A stretch of 64,000 nucleotides of DNA from CBDCGJ01 sp965238305 (GTDB lineage Bacteria; Pseudomonadota; Alphaproteobacteria; GCA-2731375). Below the pieces are notes generated by a model that saw only the letters and a program-made list of their open reading frames with translations, searched no databases and was not told the origin of the DNA. The translations under genes and the position numbers were made by a program. How positions within the stretch are numbered: the first letter of the stretch is position 1; each line of letters begins with the position of its first letter. The stretch spans positions 4,650,001-4,714,000 of the forward strand of contig CBDEHK010000001.1 in assembly GCA_965238305.1 (NCBI GenBank), read 5' to 3'. Positions 17,025 to 26,581 of this stretch are shown here, in pieces.

Positions 17025-17167
17025 GCGCGATCCTTCCAGACAAATCAAATTGGATATTTGCGTCTTTATCACGCGCCATATGAAATTTGTCGAGTTATAA
17101 AGCGTTGTTATTAGGAGACGAAATAACTAGTCTTTCTACCCTATGGTTATCGGTATTAGAGGTTAGT

Positions 17168-17812
17168 ATGGGCAGCGTTAAATTTCAGCGCAAAAATCCA
17201 AATGATCTACGCGCGACCATAGTCGCCTGCCATATTTGCGATACACTGCATCACATTGAGGCTTTGACAGATGGTAAAGTTGCCAAATGCAGCAACTGCC
17301 GAAGCCGTCTGCTAGCCCATTCCAAAGGCGGACTGGATACGCCTTTGGCTTTGTTTTTAGCGGCGATCCCACTGTTTCTAGTCGGAAATTTATTTCCCCT
17401 GCTCACCTTGGATGTACAGGGTTTGACCCAAAGCACCACAATTACCGGCGCCTCTGCCTCGCTTTATAACGAAGGTATGGGGATACTAGGCGCCATTGTC
17501 TGGTTCACCAGCGTTGTCGGGCCCGGGATCATTGTCCTAGCCTCATGTTATGTCTTGCTCGGCCTCAAATATTCCAGGCGACTGCCTTATTTGCGCGGCT
17601 TGTTGATATGGACAACGCATCTGACGGTATGGGGGATGATGGATGTGTTTCTGTTGGGCATCCTGGTCGCATTGGTAAAGTTAGTAGGTTTGGCCTCGGT
17701 TATCCCTGGACCAGGATTATTCGCATACGGTTTGTTGATATTTGTGGTCGCCGCGGCGACCGCCAAACTTGAACCGATCTTAATGTGGCAACGGCTGGAG
17801 GAGTTGACGTGA
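17168..17812 (+). CDS. pqiA: PqiA-family membrane protein, first half
   Basis: About 214 residues. An N-terminal zinc-ribbon (CHIC at about residues 21-24, CSNC at about 41-44) is followed by four TM helices (PLALFLAAIPLFLVGNLFPL, MGILGAIVWFTSVVGPGIIVL, a third at GLLIWTTHLTVWGMMDVFLLG, and a C-terminal helix). It corresponds to one half of E. coli PqiA, an inner-membrane partner of the MCE protein PqiB in envelope lipid transport. ATG 17168 is chosen for the upstream AGAGG. The stop overlaps the next gene by four bases (GTGA). Confidence 0.85.
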   Translation: MGSVKFQRKNPNDLRATIVACHICDTLHHIEALTDGKVAKCSNCRSRLLAHSKGGLDTPLALFLAAIPLFLVGNLFPLLTLDVQGLTQSTTITGASASLYNEGMGILGAIVWFTSVVGPGIIVLASCYVLLGLKYSRRLPYLRGLLIWTTHLTVWGMMDVFLLGILVALVKLVGLASVIPGPGLFAYGLLIFVVAAATAKLEPILMWQRLEELT

Positions 17813-18447
17813 GCGCTGCCACGTATCGGGCTGCCGCTCGGGGTTTGGCCGCCTGTCATGTCTGCGAAAACGTGGTCCGGTTAGTCGGTCATCGCCACGG
17901 CTATTGCCCCCGCTGTGGTAGCGCCATCCATTTCCGCAAGCCCCATAGTTTGTCACGCTGCTGGGCTTTCCTGATCGCGGCCATCGTAATGTATATTCCT
18001 GCCAACACACTTGCGATCATGCAAACCTCCTATTTTGGCAATAGCACCGCGGACACAATTCTAAGCGGGGTGGCCTATTTTGTTCTGCACGGTGATTGGC
18101 CCCTGGCGATCGTCATTTTTACGGCCAGCATTTTGGTGCCAATATCGAAAATGCTGGCGCTTATCTATCTGTTGGTTTCGGTTCATCGCCAGAGCCCGAA
18201 GCGCGCGCACGAAAAGGCGCTGCTTTACAAAATCACTGAATTTGTCGGCCGCTGGTCGATGGTGGACGTTTTTGTGGTCGCTCTATTGGCGGCCTTGGTA
18301 CAGATGGGCGCGATCGTGACGATTAAACCGGACTGGGGTGCGTTGGCGTTTGCTGCGGTTGTCATCCTGACAATGTCTGCCGCATTGGCATTCGATCCAA
18401 GATTGATATGGGATATTTCGGAGCAAGAACATGGCAACAACCAATAA
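17809..18447 (+). CDS. pqiA: PqiA-family membrane protein, second half
   Basis: About 212 residues starting with GTG 17809, eight bases after GGAGGAG. It has its own zinc-ribbon (CHVC and CPRC) and four TM helices (AFLIAAIVMYIPANTLAIM, a second near DWPLAIVIFTASILVPISK, WSMVDVFVVALLAALVQMG, FAAVVILTMSAALAF). E. coli PqiA carries both halves on one chain; here they are separate, translationally coupled genes. It overlaps pqiB by 17 bases. Confidence 0.85.
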   Translation: MSAATYRAAARGLAACHVCENVVRLVGHRHGYCPRCGSAIHFRKPHSLSRCWAFLIAAIVMYIPANTLAIMQTSYFGNSTADTILSGVAYFVLHGDWPLAIVIFTASILVPISKMLALIYLLVSVHRQSPKRAHEKALLYKITEFVGRWSMVDVFVVALLAALVQMGAIVTIKPDWGALAFAAVVILTMSAALAFDPRLIWDISEQEHGNNQ

Positions 18448-20233
18448 TTCGTCAGGTGCAGGTATATCGCCGGGCGATTTGCCAGACGCGTTAGTGGCAC
18501 CGCCACGCAAAGGGCCGTCTCTGGTCTGGATCGTGCCTGTCGTTGCGGTCGTGATTGGCCTCTGGCTGGTTTATCGAACGGTGTCCGAAACCGGTCCGAC
18601 CGTCACGATCAGCTTCCCTGACGCCGACGGTATTGAAGCCGGTAAAACCAAGATCAAATATTTGAATGTCGATATCGGCATCGTAAATGACGTACAACTC
18701 GCGTCGAGTGGAGCCAAAGTAACCCTGACGGCGGAGATGGACAGAGGAACCGAAACGCAATTGACCGAAACCGCCCGTTTTTGGGTGGTTAAACCACGGA
18801 TCGGTGTCTCCGGCATCAGCGGCATCAGCACGCTGCTCAGTGGCGCCTATATCGCCCTTGATCCCGGTCAAGGCGGCGATGCAAAGTTCGAATTTGAAGG
18901 TATGCCGGAACCACCAAAGCTACTGTCTCATCAGGTCGGCACATTGTTCAGATTGAAGGCCGCGCAACTGGGGTCAATTTCACTCGGCTCGCCGGTTTAT
19001 TTTCGCGATATTCTGGTCGGTGAAGTGGTGCAATTTTCGCTGGCCGAGGATAATAGCCATGTCGGCATGGAAGTCTTTGTCAATGCGCCTCATGACAAGA
19101 TTGTTAAATCTAACACCAGATTTTGGAACGTCTCGGGCCTGAATATCGATTTATCGGCTGAAGGCGTCAGCGTGGAATTAGAATCGTTCGCGGCCCTATT
19201 GTCTGGCGGCATCGCCTTTCATACACCGGCTAGCGGAGCCGGCAAACCATCGGCTCCCGAACAAAGTGTTTTCCCGCTGTACAGTAGCGAAAAAGAAAGC
19301 AACGAAAAACCAATTGTCGTGACCCATCCCTACTTGGTCTATTTTGACGATACAATTCGCGGCCTTTCGGTCGGGGCGCCAGTGGAGTTTCGCGGCATAC
19401 GCATCGGTACTGTACAAAGCATCGAAATTCGGCGAAACCGGGAGGCCGGACAAGTTCGGATCGGTGCCTTGTTGGGGTTGGAACCGGAACGCTTGGCCAT
19501 CGATGACAGCGATAACAGTCAAGACCCCAAAGTTGGCTTGGAAATGGCCAAGAAGTTGATCGCCAGCGGTGTTAGGGTGCAACTAAAAACCGGTAATATT
19601 TTGACCGGACAATTGTTTGTCGACATGGACTTTTTTCCCAATGCACAAGTTGCCGAAATTACCATGGAAAATGGCATCCCGGTGCTGCCCTCTGTGCCTG
19701 CGACCTTGAAAAATCTCACCAATCAACTCGCTTCTATTATGACGAAACTGGAAAGCCTACCTTTTGCGGCGATTGGGCAACAGGCCGAAGAAGCGGTGGC
19801 TGGTATCAACGACCTGATCAATAGCGGCGAGATACAGGATTCTGTTCGGTTGCTGAATGAGGTCATGAAATCCGCCAATAGCTTCGTCGCCGCAATCGAT
19901 GATGAGGAGATCAATAAGGCAGTTGTAAATTTGAACTCGACCTTAGAACGAACAAATCGTCTGGTGGCTTTGTTGCAGGAGCGCGCCGGGCCGATCCTGG
20001 ACGATGTCAACAAAGCCACAAGTAGCGCCAATGACCTTATTAGGGATGCCCGAAATACCGCTGGGCGGGCACAAAAAGCTTTGGCATCGGTCGAAACCGT
20101 GACGGCCGAAGACGGCAAAATCGGCACCGAACTTGCGGCCACCTTGCAGCAATTGCGCGCTGCCGCCCGGGCGATCCGAATTTTCGTCGAATATCTTGAA
20201 CGTAATCCGCAAGCCCTGGTACGCGGGAAGTAG
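18431..20233 (+). CDS. pqiB: PqiB-type MCE domain protein
   Basis: A 600-residue protein with one N-terminal TM helix (about residues 31-49, LVWIVPVVAVVIGLWLVY), then three MCE/MlaD domains. Starts of these are recognised at PTVTISFPDADGIEAGKTKI, at KAAQLGSISLGSPVYFRDI and at YLVYFDDTIRGLSVGAPVEF. A long alpha-helical C-terminus (about 430-600) follows, as in PqiB, where coiled helices make a tube across the periplasm. It is thought to carry lipids between inner and outer membranes. It sits between the two pqiA genes and pqiC in one operon. Confidence 0.9.
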   Translation: MATTNNSSGAGISPGDLPDALVAPPRKGPSLVWIVPVVAVVIGLWLVYRTVSETGPTVTISFPDADGIEAGKTKIKYLNVDIGIVNDVQLASSGAKVTLTAEMDRGTETQLTETARFWVVKPRIGVSGISGISTLLSGAYIALDPGQGGDAKFEFEGMPEPPKLLSHQVGTLFRLKAAQLGSISLGSPVYFRDILVGEVVQFSLAEDNSHVGMEVFVNAPHDKIVKSNTRFWNVSGLNIDLSAEGVSVELESFAALLSGGIAFHTPASGAGKPSAPEQSVFPLYSSEKESNEKPIVVTHPYLVYFDDTIRGLSVGAPVEFRGIRIGTVQSIEIRRNREAGQVRIGALLGLEPERLAIDDSDNSQDPKVGLEMAKKLIASGVRVQLKTGNILTGQLFVDMDFFPNAQVAEITMENGIPVLPSVPATLKNLTNQLASIMTKLESLPFAAIGQQAEEAVAGINDLINSGEIQDSVRLLNEVMKSANSFVAAIDDEEINKAVVNLNSTLERTNRLVALLQERAGPILDDVNKATSSANDLIRDARNTAGRAQKALASVETVTAEDGKIGTELAATLQQLRAAARAIRIFVEYLERNPQALVRGK

Positions 20234-20251
20234 CCAGCATAGGGAATGAAC

Positions 20252-20866
20252 ATGATAAAACGCTTCTTCGTTATTGGCCTGCTTGCGGTTTTGAGCGCCT
20301 GCGCCTCCAGCTCTCCGCCGGTCAAATTTTATACGCTGGATCATAGTGCCGATACGGCGGCCGGCTCACCCGGCACCGGTCTGACCAAACATCAGATGCC
20401 GACAGGGACATCTATAGGGGTCGGACCGATAGATTTGCCCGGCCTTTTGGATCGACCGCAGATCGTAACCCGGCAGGCCGGACTTGGCGTCAATATTGAT
20501 GAATTCCACCGTTGGGCGGACGGATTGGAAGCAGATTTACTGCGCGCCGCCGTTCGCCAGTTGCGGCAGCAATTGCCGGGTGCTTCAATCTCGCAATATC
20601 CATGGCCTGGATATCGAAAACTAAATTACCAAGTTCGCGTGGTGGTGCTGGAGCTTGACGGGACGCTAGGCGGTGAAACCGTCTTAAGTGGCAACTGGTC
20701 AATCGCCGACGGCGCCGGTCAACAGGAATTCAAGAGCGTCGCCTTCAGTTTCAAAGATCGCGCAGCGGGCCCGGCATACGAAGATCTCGTGGCCTCTTAC
20801 CGCCGCCTTGCCGCCAGCCTAACAAACCAGATCGCCATCGCCTTGGCCGATCAGAGCGGAGCCTGA
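20252..20866 (+). CDS. pqiC: PqiC/ABC-type auxiliary lipoprotein
   Basis: About 204 residues. A lipoprotein signal peptide MIKRFFVIGLLAVLSAC has lipobox L-S-A-C, with the cysteine at residue 17. The mature part starts with the PPVKFYTLD motif of the PqiC/YmbA family (DUF330/ABC-type auxiliary component). It is an outer-membrane lipoprotein docking the PqiB tube. I take ATG 20252 because AGGGA lies seven bases upstream; ATG 20246 is too close. It is 18 bases after pqiB and six before the cyclase gene. Confidence 0.88.
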   Translation: MIKRFFVIGLLAVLSACASSSPPVKFYTLDHSADTAAGSPGTGLTKHQMPTGTSIGVGPIDLPGLLDRPQIVTRQAGLGVNIDEFHRWADGLEADLLRAAVRQLRQQLPGASISQYPWPGYRKLNYQVRVVVLELDGTLGGETVLSGNWSIADGAGQQEFKSVAFSFKDRAAGPAYEDLVASYRRLAASLTNQIAIALADQSGA

Positions 20867-20872
20867 CGAGCA

Positions 20873-22693
20873 ATGCCGCCGTCGCAAAAAAATGGTCGGG
20901 CCGTCGGTTTCAAATTAACAATCACAGTATCGATCGCCGTCAGTGTGTCAATGTTGGTTATCATTTCACTCGCCACGGTTATTTTCCTGCAATGGCAAGC
21001 AAGCCGCAAAAACACCACTGAGATGATGGGTGCGGTATCCTGGCTGATACTGGAATTCATGGAACAAGGCATTGCAAGCCACTTGCAACCGACGGCCGAT
21101 CAGTTGGAAGTCATCGCCAACGAATTTACCGATGGTCGATATGATCTGAACGATCGACCTGCAATGTTGAAGGCCTTTAGAAATAGTGTGAGCGGCTTGC
21201 CGCAAATCGCCAGTTTGGGATTTATTGACACCGACGCCCATGGCCTTGGCGTGCGTTGGGAGGACGGCGAGCGCGCCGCAATCGATGCTTCATTCGCAAG
21301 CCGGCCAGACATTGTCGAAATCGTCAATATAGCCGGTAAATCGAAGCAACCGTTTTGGGGACCTTTGGTGTTTAGCGAAAATCGCGTTCTGGTCAATCGT
21401 CTCCACCCAATATATGCCAAGGGGGTATATAAAGGCGTTCTATTTTCCGCTGTAACGGTGGATCATCTGTCTGATCTGGTTGGCGATCTTGGTGATGTTT
21501 TCGATACCACGGCTTTCGTTTTGTACGGCAAAGATCATGTACTCGCGCACCCCAATCTGCAAAGCTTTCACCCCGATCAGTCGGTGGAAACACCACTGGT
21601 GAAACTGGGTCGTGCAGGGGATCCAATTATGGCGGAAATTTGGCGCGGCCGCGACTTCCCTCTGATCGAGGCGCGAGACGAAAGCCTGGGAATACGGGAG
21701 GTTAGTTTCGGCAATGAAAACTATGTCATCATCTACCGAAAAATTCAAAAATTCGGTGACCAGCCGTTATATGTCGGTGCCTGGTTCGAAATCGCCCGGA
21801 TCGATCAGGCCTTTCAACGCCTGAAAACGTCGCTCTTCTTCAGTCTTGCATTGTTCGCGGTATCGATCATCGCGGCTGTGATCTTGGGTCGGGTCGTTGG
21901 CCGGCCAATTCGACGGTTGGCGCGCAGTGCCATGCAGATCGGTGAACTGAAAATCGATAACGTCGAGCGATTGCCGGCCAGCCGAATTTCCGAACTGGAC
22001 GAACAGTCCCGTGCTTTTAACGCCATGCTATCAAGCCTAAAAGCTTTCGAGACATATGTTCCCCGAACCCTGGTTGAGCGGTTGTTGAACCGTGGTGAGG
22101 CGGAAACAATGATCTCGGAAGAACGCGAACTCACCATCATGTTTACCGATATCGCCGGCTTCACTAGCATGTCGGAAAATATGCCCGCCCAAGAGGTGGC
22201 CGATTTCCTGAATGAACATCTGGCCTTGCTTGGCACCTGCGTAGAACAACAAGACGGCACCATCGACAAATTTATCGGCGATGCCTTGATGGCGTTTTGG
22301 GGCGCGCCGGATGTTCAGGGCGACACCACACATCGGGCCTGCCGCGCCGCCATGGCGATGAAGCAGGCAATTGAGCAAGATAACGTGAAACGCAAGAATA
22401 ATGGCCTGGCAGCAATACGGGTACGTGTTGGCATTCATGTCGGTCCTGTTATTGTCGGCAATGTTGGTTGGCCAGGCCGGATAAATTACACCATCGTCGG
22501 GGATGCGGTGAACGCCTGCCAACGCCTCGAAGCCTTGGGCAAGGAGTTTGATATTGGCGAAGACGTGACTGTTTTGGTCAGCGGCCAAGCAGTCCAGCGG
22601 GTCGAAGGCCATTTTCCGCTGACCCATGTTGGTAGCCGACAAGTGAAGGGCAAGCAGGAGCCTTTGGACGTTTACCGCCTTTCGGCCGACTGA
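20873..22693 (+). CDS. Class III adenylate/guanylate cyclase with HAMP
   Basis: A 606-residue membrane-bound cyclase. Layout: TM1 (about 14-40), an extracytoplasmic dCache-like sensor (to about 310), TM2 (FFSLALFAVSIIAAVILG), HAMP (GRPIRRLARSAMQIGEL...), then a class III catalytic domain from about 410. Metal-binding Asp residues are in IMFTDIAGFTSM and KFIGDALMAFWGAP; the transition-state region is NYTIVGDAVNACQRLE. It makes cAMP (or cGMP). ATG 20873 lies only six bases after the pqiC stop, so it is very likely cotranscribed with the Pqi operon, an uncommon association. Confidence 0.88.
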   Translation: MPPSQKNGRAVGFKLTITVSIAVSVSMLVIISLATVIFLQWQASRKNTTEMMGAVSWLILEFMEQGIASHLQPTADQLEVIANEFTDGRYDLNDRPAMLKAFRNSVSGLPQIASLGFIDTDAHGLGVRWEDGERAAIDASFASRPDIVEIVNIAGKSKQPFWGPLVFSENRVLVNRLHPIYAKGVYKGVLFSAVTVDHLSDLVGDLGDVFDTTAFVLYGKDHVLAHPNLQSFHPDQSVETPLVKLGRAGDPIMAEIWRGRDFPLIEARDESLGIREVSFGNENYVIIYRKIQKFGDQPLYVGAWFEIARIDQAFQRLKTSLFFSLALFAVSIIAAVILGRVVGRPIRRLARSAMQIGELKIDNVERLPASRISELDEQSRAFNAMLSSLKAFETYVPRTLVERLLNRGEAETMISEERELTIMFTDIAGFTSMSENMPAQEVADFLNEHLALLGTCVEQQDGTIDKFIGDALMAFWGAPDVQGDTTHRACRAAMAMKQAIEQDNVKRKNNGLAAIRVRVGIHVGPVIVGNVGWPGRINYTIVGDAVNACQRLEALGKEFDIGEDVTVLVSGQAVQRVEGHFPLTHVGSRQVKGKQEPLDVYRLSAD

Positions 22694-22715
22694 TCTTTAG
22701 CCGTTCAAGTTTGGC

Positions 22716-23825
22716 TCAACTTTTCGCCGGATCATCGGTTTCGTCGCCCAGCATCGCCGGTTCTTTCCCAACCAACCAGAAGGTAAGCAGCTGATAGGCC
22801 ACCGCCAAGACTACGGGGCCAATGAATAAGCCGAGCAGACCACCAGCTAAGGCGCCACCGATGACGCCGACGAACATCACTGCGATCGGCACCGGCAACC
22901 CTTTGGCAACAATGATAGGCCGCAACACATTGTCAAGCAGACCGACCGGGATCATATAGACCGTGAACAATATTGCCGGCATCAGATCCATGAAGGTCCA
23001 GCCATAGGCAATTGACGCAAGTACGATCACCGTTGGTGCCATGTTCAAGATCGACAAGATCAACACCACGACCGTTAAAACGCCGCCGAAAGGATAATCG
23101 ATCGCAAGGTAGCCGATCCCCGCGGCGACAGCTTGAAGCAATGCCACGCCCATCACGCCACGCGCGACGTTCTGGATTGTTGTGCCGGTCAAGTCGATAA
23201 ATTGCATACTGCGTTTTGTCACCAATCGCTCTTCAATCGCCCGGATCATTTCGACCAGTTTTGTTCCCGGACCAAAAAATAAACCGGCAACAATGATCGA
23301 GGCGGAAAAGTGCAGGACGCTAAACCCTAATGCGGTCGCCACTTTCAACAATGTATTCGCCAACTCGGTTATTTGCGGTCCGAACTTGGCCATGGCGGTC
23401 CCAAAGTCGGATGAGGTAAGGGCCCAGAAGTCGTGCAGTTTTTTACCGATGATGGGCAGACTTTCAATCCAATCAGGTGGCGCCGGCACATTAATCGTGC
23501 CATTCACCAAGCCACTTTCAAGTTCATTTATTGACTCTATCGAAGCGGCGCTTAAAAGGCCGACCGGTCCGAAAATAACCGCTAAACCAATAAGGACAAT
23601 CACCGTCGAGGCAATCCCGCCGCGCCCGCCAAACAGCTTACGCGCCATCCATTGCTGCACCGGGTATAGTGTCACCGCCAGGATCGCGCCCCAGATAACG
23701 ATCGTCAAAAACGGATTGATCACGAGGTAGCAAATATAAACAACGATATACAAAACCCCCAATCGGATAGCGATATCGATCGCCAAATTAGAAATATTCT
23801 CGCGGGTAAATTTGTCGTCAGACAT
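22716..23825 (-). CDS. AI-2E family transporter
   Basis: About 369 residues, with the PerM/AI-2E layout: clustered TM helices at the N-terminus (LYIVVYICYLVINPFLTIVIWG), a soluble central helix region with ESLPIIGKKL, and a C-terminal bundle including the PFGGVLTVVVLILSILNM and GLLDNVLRPIIVAKGLPVP motifs. Family members export small molecules or ions; AI-2 itself is not implied. Two adjacent ATG codons exist; 23825 is preferred, with GGGGAG six bases upstream. It is 15 bases after the DUF2955 gene and convergent with the cyclase gene. Confidence 0.88.
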   Translation of the reverse strand: MSDDKFTRENISNLAIDIAIRLGVLYIVVYICYLVINPFLTIVIWGAILAVTLYPVQQWMARKLFGGRGGIASTVIVLIGLAVIFGPVGLLSAASIESINELESGLVNGTINVPAPPDWIESLPIIGKKLHDFWALTSSDFGTAMAKFGPQITELANTLLKVATALGFSVLHFSASIIVAGLFFGPGTKLVEMIRAIEERLVTKRSMQFIDLTGTTIQNVARGVMGVALLQAVAAGIGYLAIDYPFGGVLTVVVLILSILNMAPTVIVLASIAYGWTFMDLMPAILFTVYMIPVGLLDNVLRPIIVAKGLPVPIAVMFVGVIGGALAGGLLGLFIGPVVLAVAYQLLTFWLVGKEPAMLGDETDDPAKS

Positions 23826-23843
23826 CATTCTCTCCCCATTATA

Positions 23844-24875
23844 TTAAGCTGGTAACCGACGCGCCTGCCGGTTGCGAAATAGACTTTCCATCATCATGAT
23901 GGCGATCGAAACATAAACACAGGCGAAACCGATTTGAATGACCCGGTCGAAACCCTTAGCGCCGGCATCGTCGCCATAAGGTGTCAAACTGGCGCCCAGG
24001 ACGATCAGAAAAGCGTTGAAGGCGCTTAGCCATAGTCCGGCTTTCGGACCCGGTGTGCTGATCACCGGCGCCAATAAGGTGGCGACCAGGGCGCTCAACA
24101 AGGCCAAAAATACTACCGTCGGGGCGGCGATGAAGAACAAATAACAAGCAATCGCCAAGACCACGCCAACCATATTCGCAGCCAATAAATACAACGCGCC
24201 TTTGAAATTTTCCTGGGTGCTAAGTTGTTGAATCAACAGGGTTGAGAACAATAAGGTGATCACATTTGTCCAACCGAATGAAATAAAGGCTAAGGCCAGC
24301 GGCGCCACCAAACAGGTCATCGCCAGCGGTCCGTATCGGGTCACTTTCGCCGGTTCTGCTGGCACGCTCCCTTTCCTCACAGATGCGTCTTTGCGCGCCG
24401 GAATGAGGGCAAAAAACAACCAGCTGAATAAAATCGCAACGAACATGTCGACCCAGACATAGAAGGCGATATCGCCGGCGAGAGCTAAGGATGACTGCGC
24501 CACCAGCGGCAGCAACAATACTGCAACCAGCATGACGACAACCAGCAACGGGGAACCGCCGCCAGCGGCAAAAGAGAATATCGCGAACAGAATGATCGTG
24601 ATCAAGACGGCGAACAAAAATGGGTAAGAGAGCAGTCCGGCGAAAAAATTCCCCGCCAGCAAGATCATCGCGACCGTCGTCAAAAGCATACAGGCGGCAC
24701 GAAGCGAAATTGCCGCTGGCGCCATGATTAACATCGCCGCAAATACCGGCATGGCAAAAGCCAAGGGCCAGACGAATAACTGCGATACCAAAAAGGCCGT
24801 TGTCACCGTCGCGCAGAACCGCCAGGCAACCGTTTTATTCAATCGGTTCCCATCAAGGCTGCGATCAGTAGGCAT
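23844..24875 (-). CDS. DUF2955 (FUSC-like) membrane protein
   Basis: A 343-residue protein with ten or so TM helices in two repeats, the first starting WRFCATVTTAFLVSQLFVWPLAFAMPVFAAML, the second LAMTCLVAPLALAFISFGWTNVITLL. This matches DUF2955, related to the aromatic acid exporter (FUSC/AaeB) fold. It starts within the last bases of the HlyD gene (11-base overlap), so both form a pump of AaeA/AaeB type, probably exporting aromatic acids or other lipophilic anions. Specificity is inferred from the pairing only. Confidence 0.8.
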   Translation of the reverse strand: MPTDRSLDGNRLNKTVAWRFCATVTTAFLVSQLFVWPLAFAMPVFAAMLIMAPAAISLRAACMLLTTVAMILLAGNFFAGLLSYPFLFAVLITIILFAIFSFAAGGGSPLLVVVMLVAVLLLPLVAQSSLALAGDIAFYVWVDMFVAILFSWLFFALIPARKDASVRKGSVPAEPAKVTRYGPLAMTCLVAPLALAFISFGWTNVITLLFSTLLIQQLSTQENFKGALYLLAANMVGVVLAIACYLFFIAAPTVVFLALLSALVATLLAPVISTPGPKAGLWLSAFNAFLIVLGASLTPYGDDAGAKGFDRVIQIGFACVYVSIAIMMMESLFRNRQARRLPA

Positions 24876-25914
24876 AAGAAAGCCAACTTATCACCCTGAT
24901 CCAAATCCAGGCGAGCTTATTCATCAACACATTGTCGCCAGTATAAACGACAATATCGACTTGCGAATTGACCCGCAGACCCAAGCCGCCTTTATAATCT
25001 TTCAACAAGATCAGGACCGGAAAGCGTTGCGGATCGCGCAGCCAGCCCTTAGGCGCTTCTATCTCCGACAACTCCCCGACTTCGCTTTTTTTCGACCCAC
25101 TGGCGCCGATGCCAAGGCTGAGGACTTCGCCCTGCAGGACCTGACCGGGCGCCACATCGAACGTCAGTTCCACCGGCACCCCGGGTTTGATATGGGCGAG
25201 ATTATTCTCTTTATAAAACGCTTCAATCCAAATTTCGTCGAGGGACACAAAAGTCATGATCGGGACGCCGGCCTGGGCATAATTGCCTTGATCGACCTGC
25301 AGATTGGTGACGTATCCTTTGGATGGCGAATGCAGTTCGGTCCACGAAAGCTCCAGCCGCGCCTGCGCCAATTCGGCCAGTGCAGCACGGATTTCTGGAT
25401 TGTTCTTACCGCTGGAGCCCATCGTTTCTTTGGCTTTTTCGAGTTCCGCCCGCGCCGTTTGCACTTGCGCTTTGGCTTGCGAGAGCTTGGCCCGGGCATC
25501 GTCTGCTTTGGCGATCGGCACCAGGCCCTTTTTTTCCAGTGCGAAGACCCGGTCGGACTGGACTTTGTAATTGCCATAATTGCTGCGGGCTTCGTTGACC
25601 CGGGCCTGCGCACTGTCGACCGCGGCCGTATTCGCGCCGACACTTTGCCCGGCCAGTTCCAGCTTGGCCTGTGCCGATTCCAGGGCCAATTGGTAAGGCC
25701 GCTGGTCGATAAGTAAAAGGGTCTGGCCCGGTTCGGCCAAACTATTGTCGGCGACACTGACTTCCGCGACATAACCTGAAACTTGCGGCACGATCGGCAC
25801 CACATAGGCCCTGACGCGGGCCTGACTGGTTATCGGGGTCAACCGGTCGGCCACAAGATACCAGGCAAACAGCAGCGCTAACAAAACTAACAGTGATAAA
25901 CTAACGATCCGCAT
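24865..25914 (-). CDS. HlyD-family membrane fusion protein
   Basis: About 349 residues with an N-terminal TM anchor (MRIVSLSLLVLLALLFAWYLV), the barrel/lipoyl half PQVSGYVAEVSVADNSLAEPGQTLLLID, a long alpha-hairpin coiled coil (about 80-190), and the second half-motif ELHSPSKGYVTNLQVDQGNYAQAG. It is the periplasmic adaptor linking the DUF2955 pump to an outer-membrane channel. ATG 25912-25914 follows AGGGGACC. It overlaps both neighbours (14 bases with the channel gene, 11 with DUF2955), so a single operon. Confidence 0.9.
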   Translation of the reverse strand: MRIVSLSLLVLLALLFAWYLVADRLTPITSQARVRAYVVPIVPQVSGYVAEVSVADNSLAEPGQTLLLIDQRPYQLALESAQAKLELAGQSVGANTAAVDSAQARVNEARSNYGNYKVQSDRVFALEKKGLVPIAKADDARAKLSQAKAQVQTARAELEKAKETMGSSGKNNPEIRAALAELAQARLELSWTELHSPSKGYVTNLQVDQGNYAQAGVPIMTFVSLDEIWIEAFYKENNLAHIKPGVPVELTFDVAPGQVLQGEVLSLGIGASGSKKSEVGELSEIEAPKGWLRDPQRFPVLILLKDYKGGLGLRVNSQVDIVVYTGDNVLMNKLAWIWIRVISWLSYAY

Positions 25915-26398
25915 AATGGTCCCCTTCGACTTGAACGTCTTCGTCAATTGCTGAAGCTGCATGACCTTGCCAACGCGCCCGGTCGCGCTCCCACAACAAG
26001 GTCATGACGCGGAAGATGAAAGCGGTGCTCCAACCAAACATCAATATCCCATTGACCGCAGCTAGGGCGCTAAGCAATTGCCAATCTTCGGACAACGTGA
26101 TGTCGCCATACCCCAAAGATGTGAAAGTGACAGTGGAAAAATAAAGCGCCGTTGATAATTCGGTAAATTCGCCCAAGTTCAAAAAACAAAGCGCCCACAT
26201 CCATACCTGCAGAGTGTGAACGGCAAGAATGATCAAAACCGTCAGCACGATCAGCAATGTCGGCGCATGTTTACGGTTATAGCGAAACCAGGCCGGTATT
26301 ATCCGCAATAACAACCGGGCCAGATAGTCGAACGCCGTGGCCTGCACAATCACCGCAATCGTGATCACTGCCGCGCCCAATAACAATTGTCCGTGCAT
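25901..26398 (-). CDS. Two-pore-helix potassium channel (Ion_trans_2)
   Basis: A 165-residue membrane protein with about four hydrophobic segments and a K+ selectivity filter, TFTSLGYGDITL, at about residues 92-103. The last TM is GILMFGWSTAFIFRV. No regulatory RCK domain is fused. It leads the HlyD-DUF2955-AI-2E operon, with its 3' end overlapping the HlyD gene start. Coupling of an ion channel with an efflux pump could relate to membrane potential during export, which is inference. Confidence 0.85.
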   Translation of the reverse strand: MHGQLLLGAAVITIAVIVQATAFDYLARLLLRIIPAWFRYNRKHAPTLLIVLTVLIILAVHTLQVWMWALCFLNLGEFTELSTALYFSTVTFTSLGYGDITLSEDWQLLSALAAVNGILMFGWSTAFIFRVMTLLWERDRARWQGHAASAIDEDVQVEGDHYADR

Positions 26399-26581
26399 GA
26401 ATATGCCCCCTCTTTTTTGTATTTTGTCTGCAAACCAAATATCTGTTGATCAGCATAGGCTATACAATCTGTGCCTGCCAATCGCCTTTTCAGGCCGTCG
26501 GGTAAAAGTGAGAGAAGACTTGCTCTCCAGCCGGCGGGACATTATAAGAAGCGCGGTTTGTGGCGACTTATCGCCCGATGC

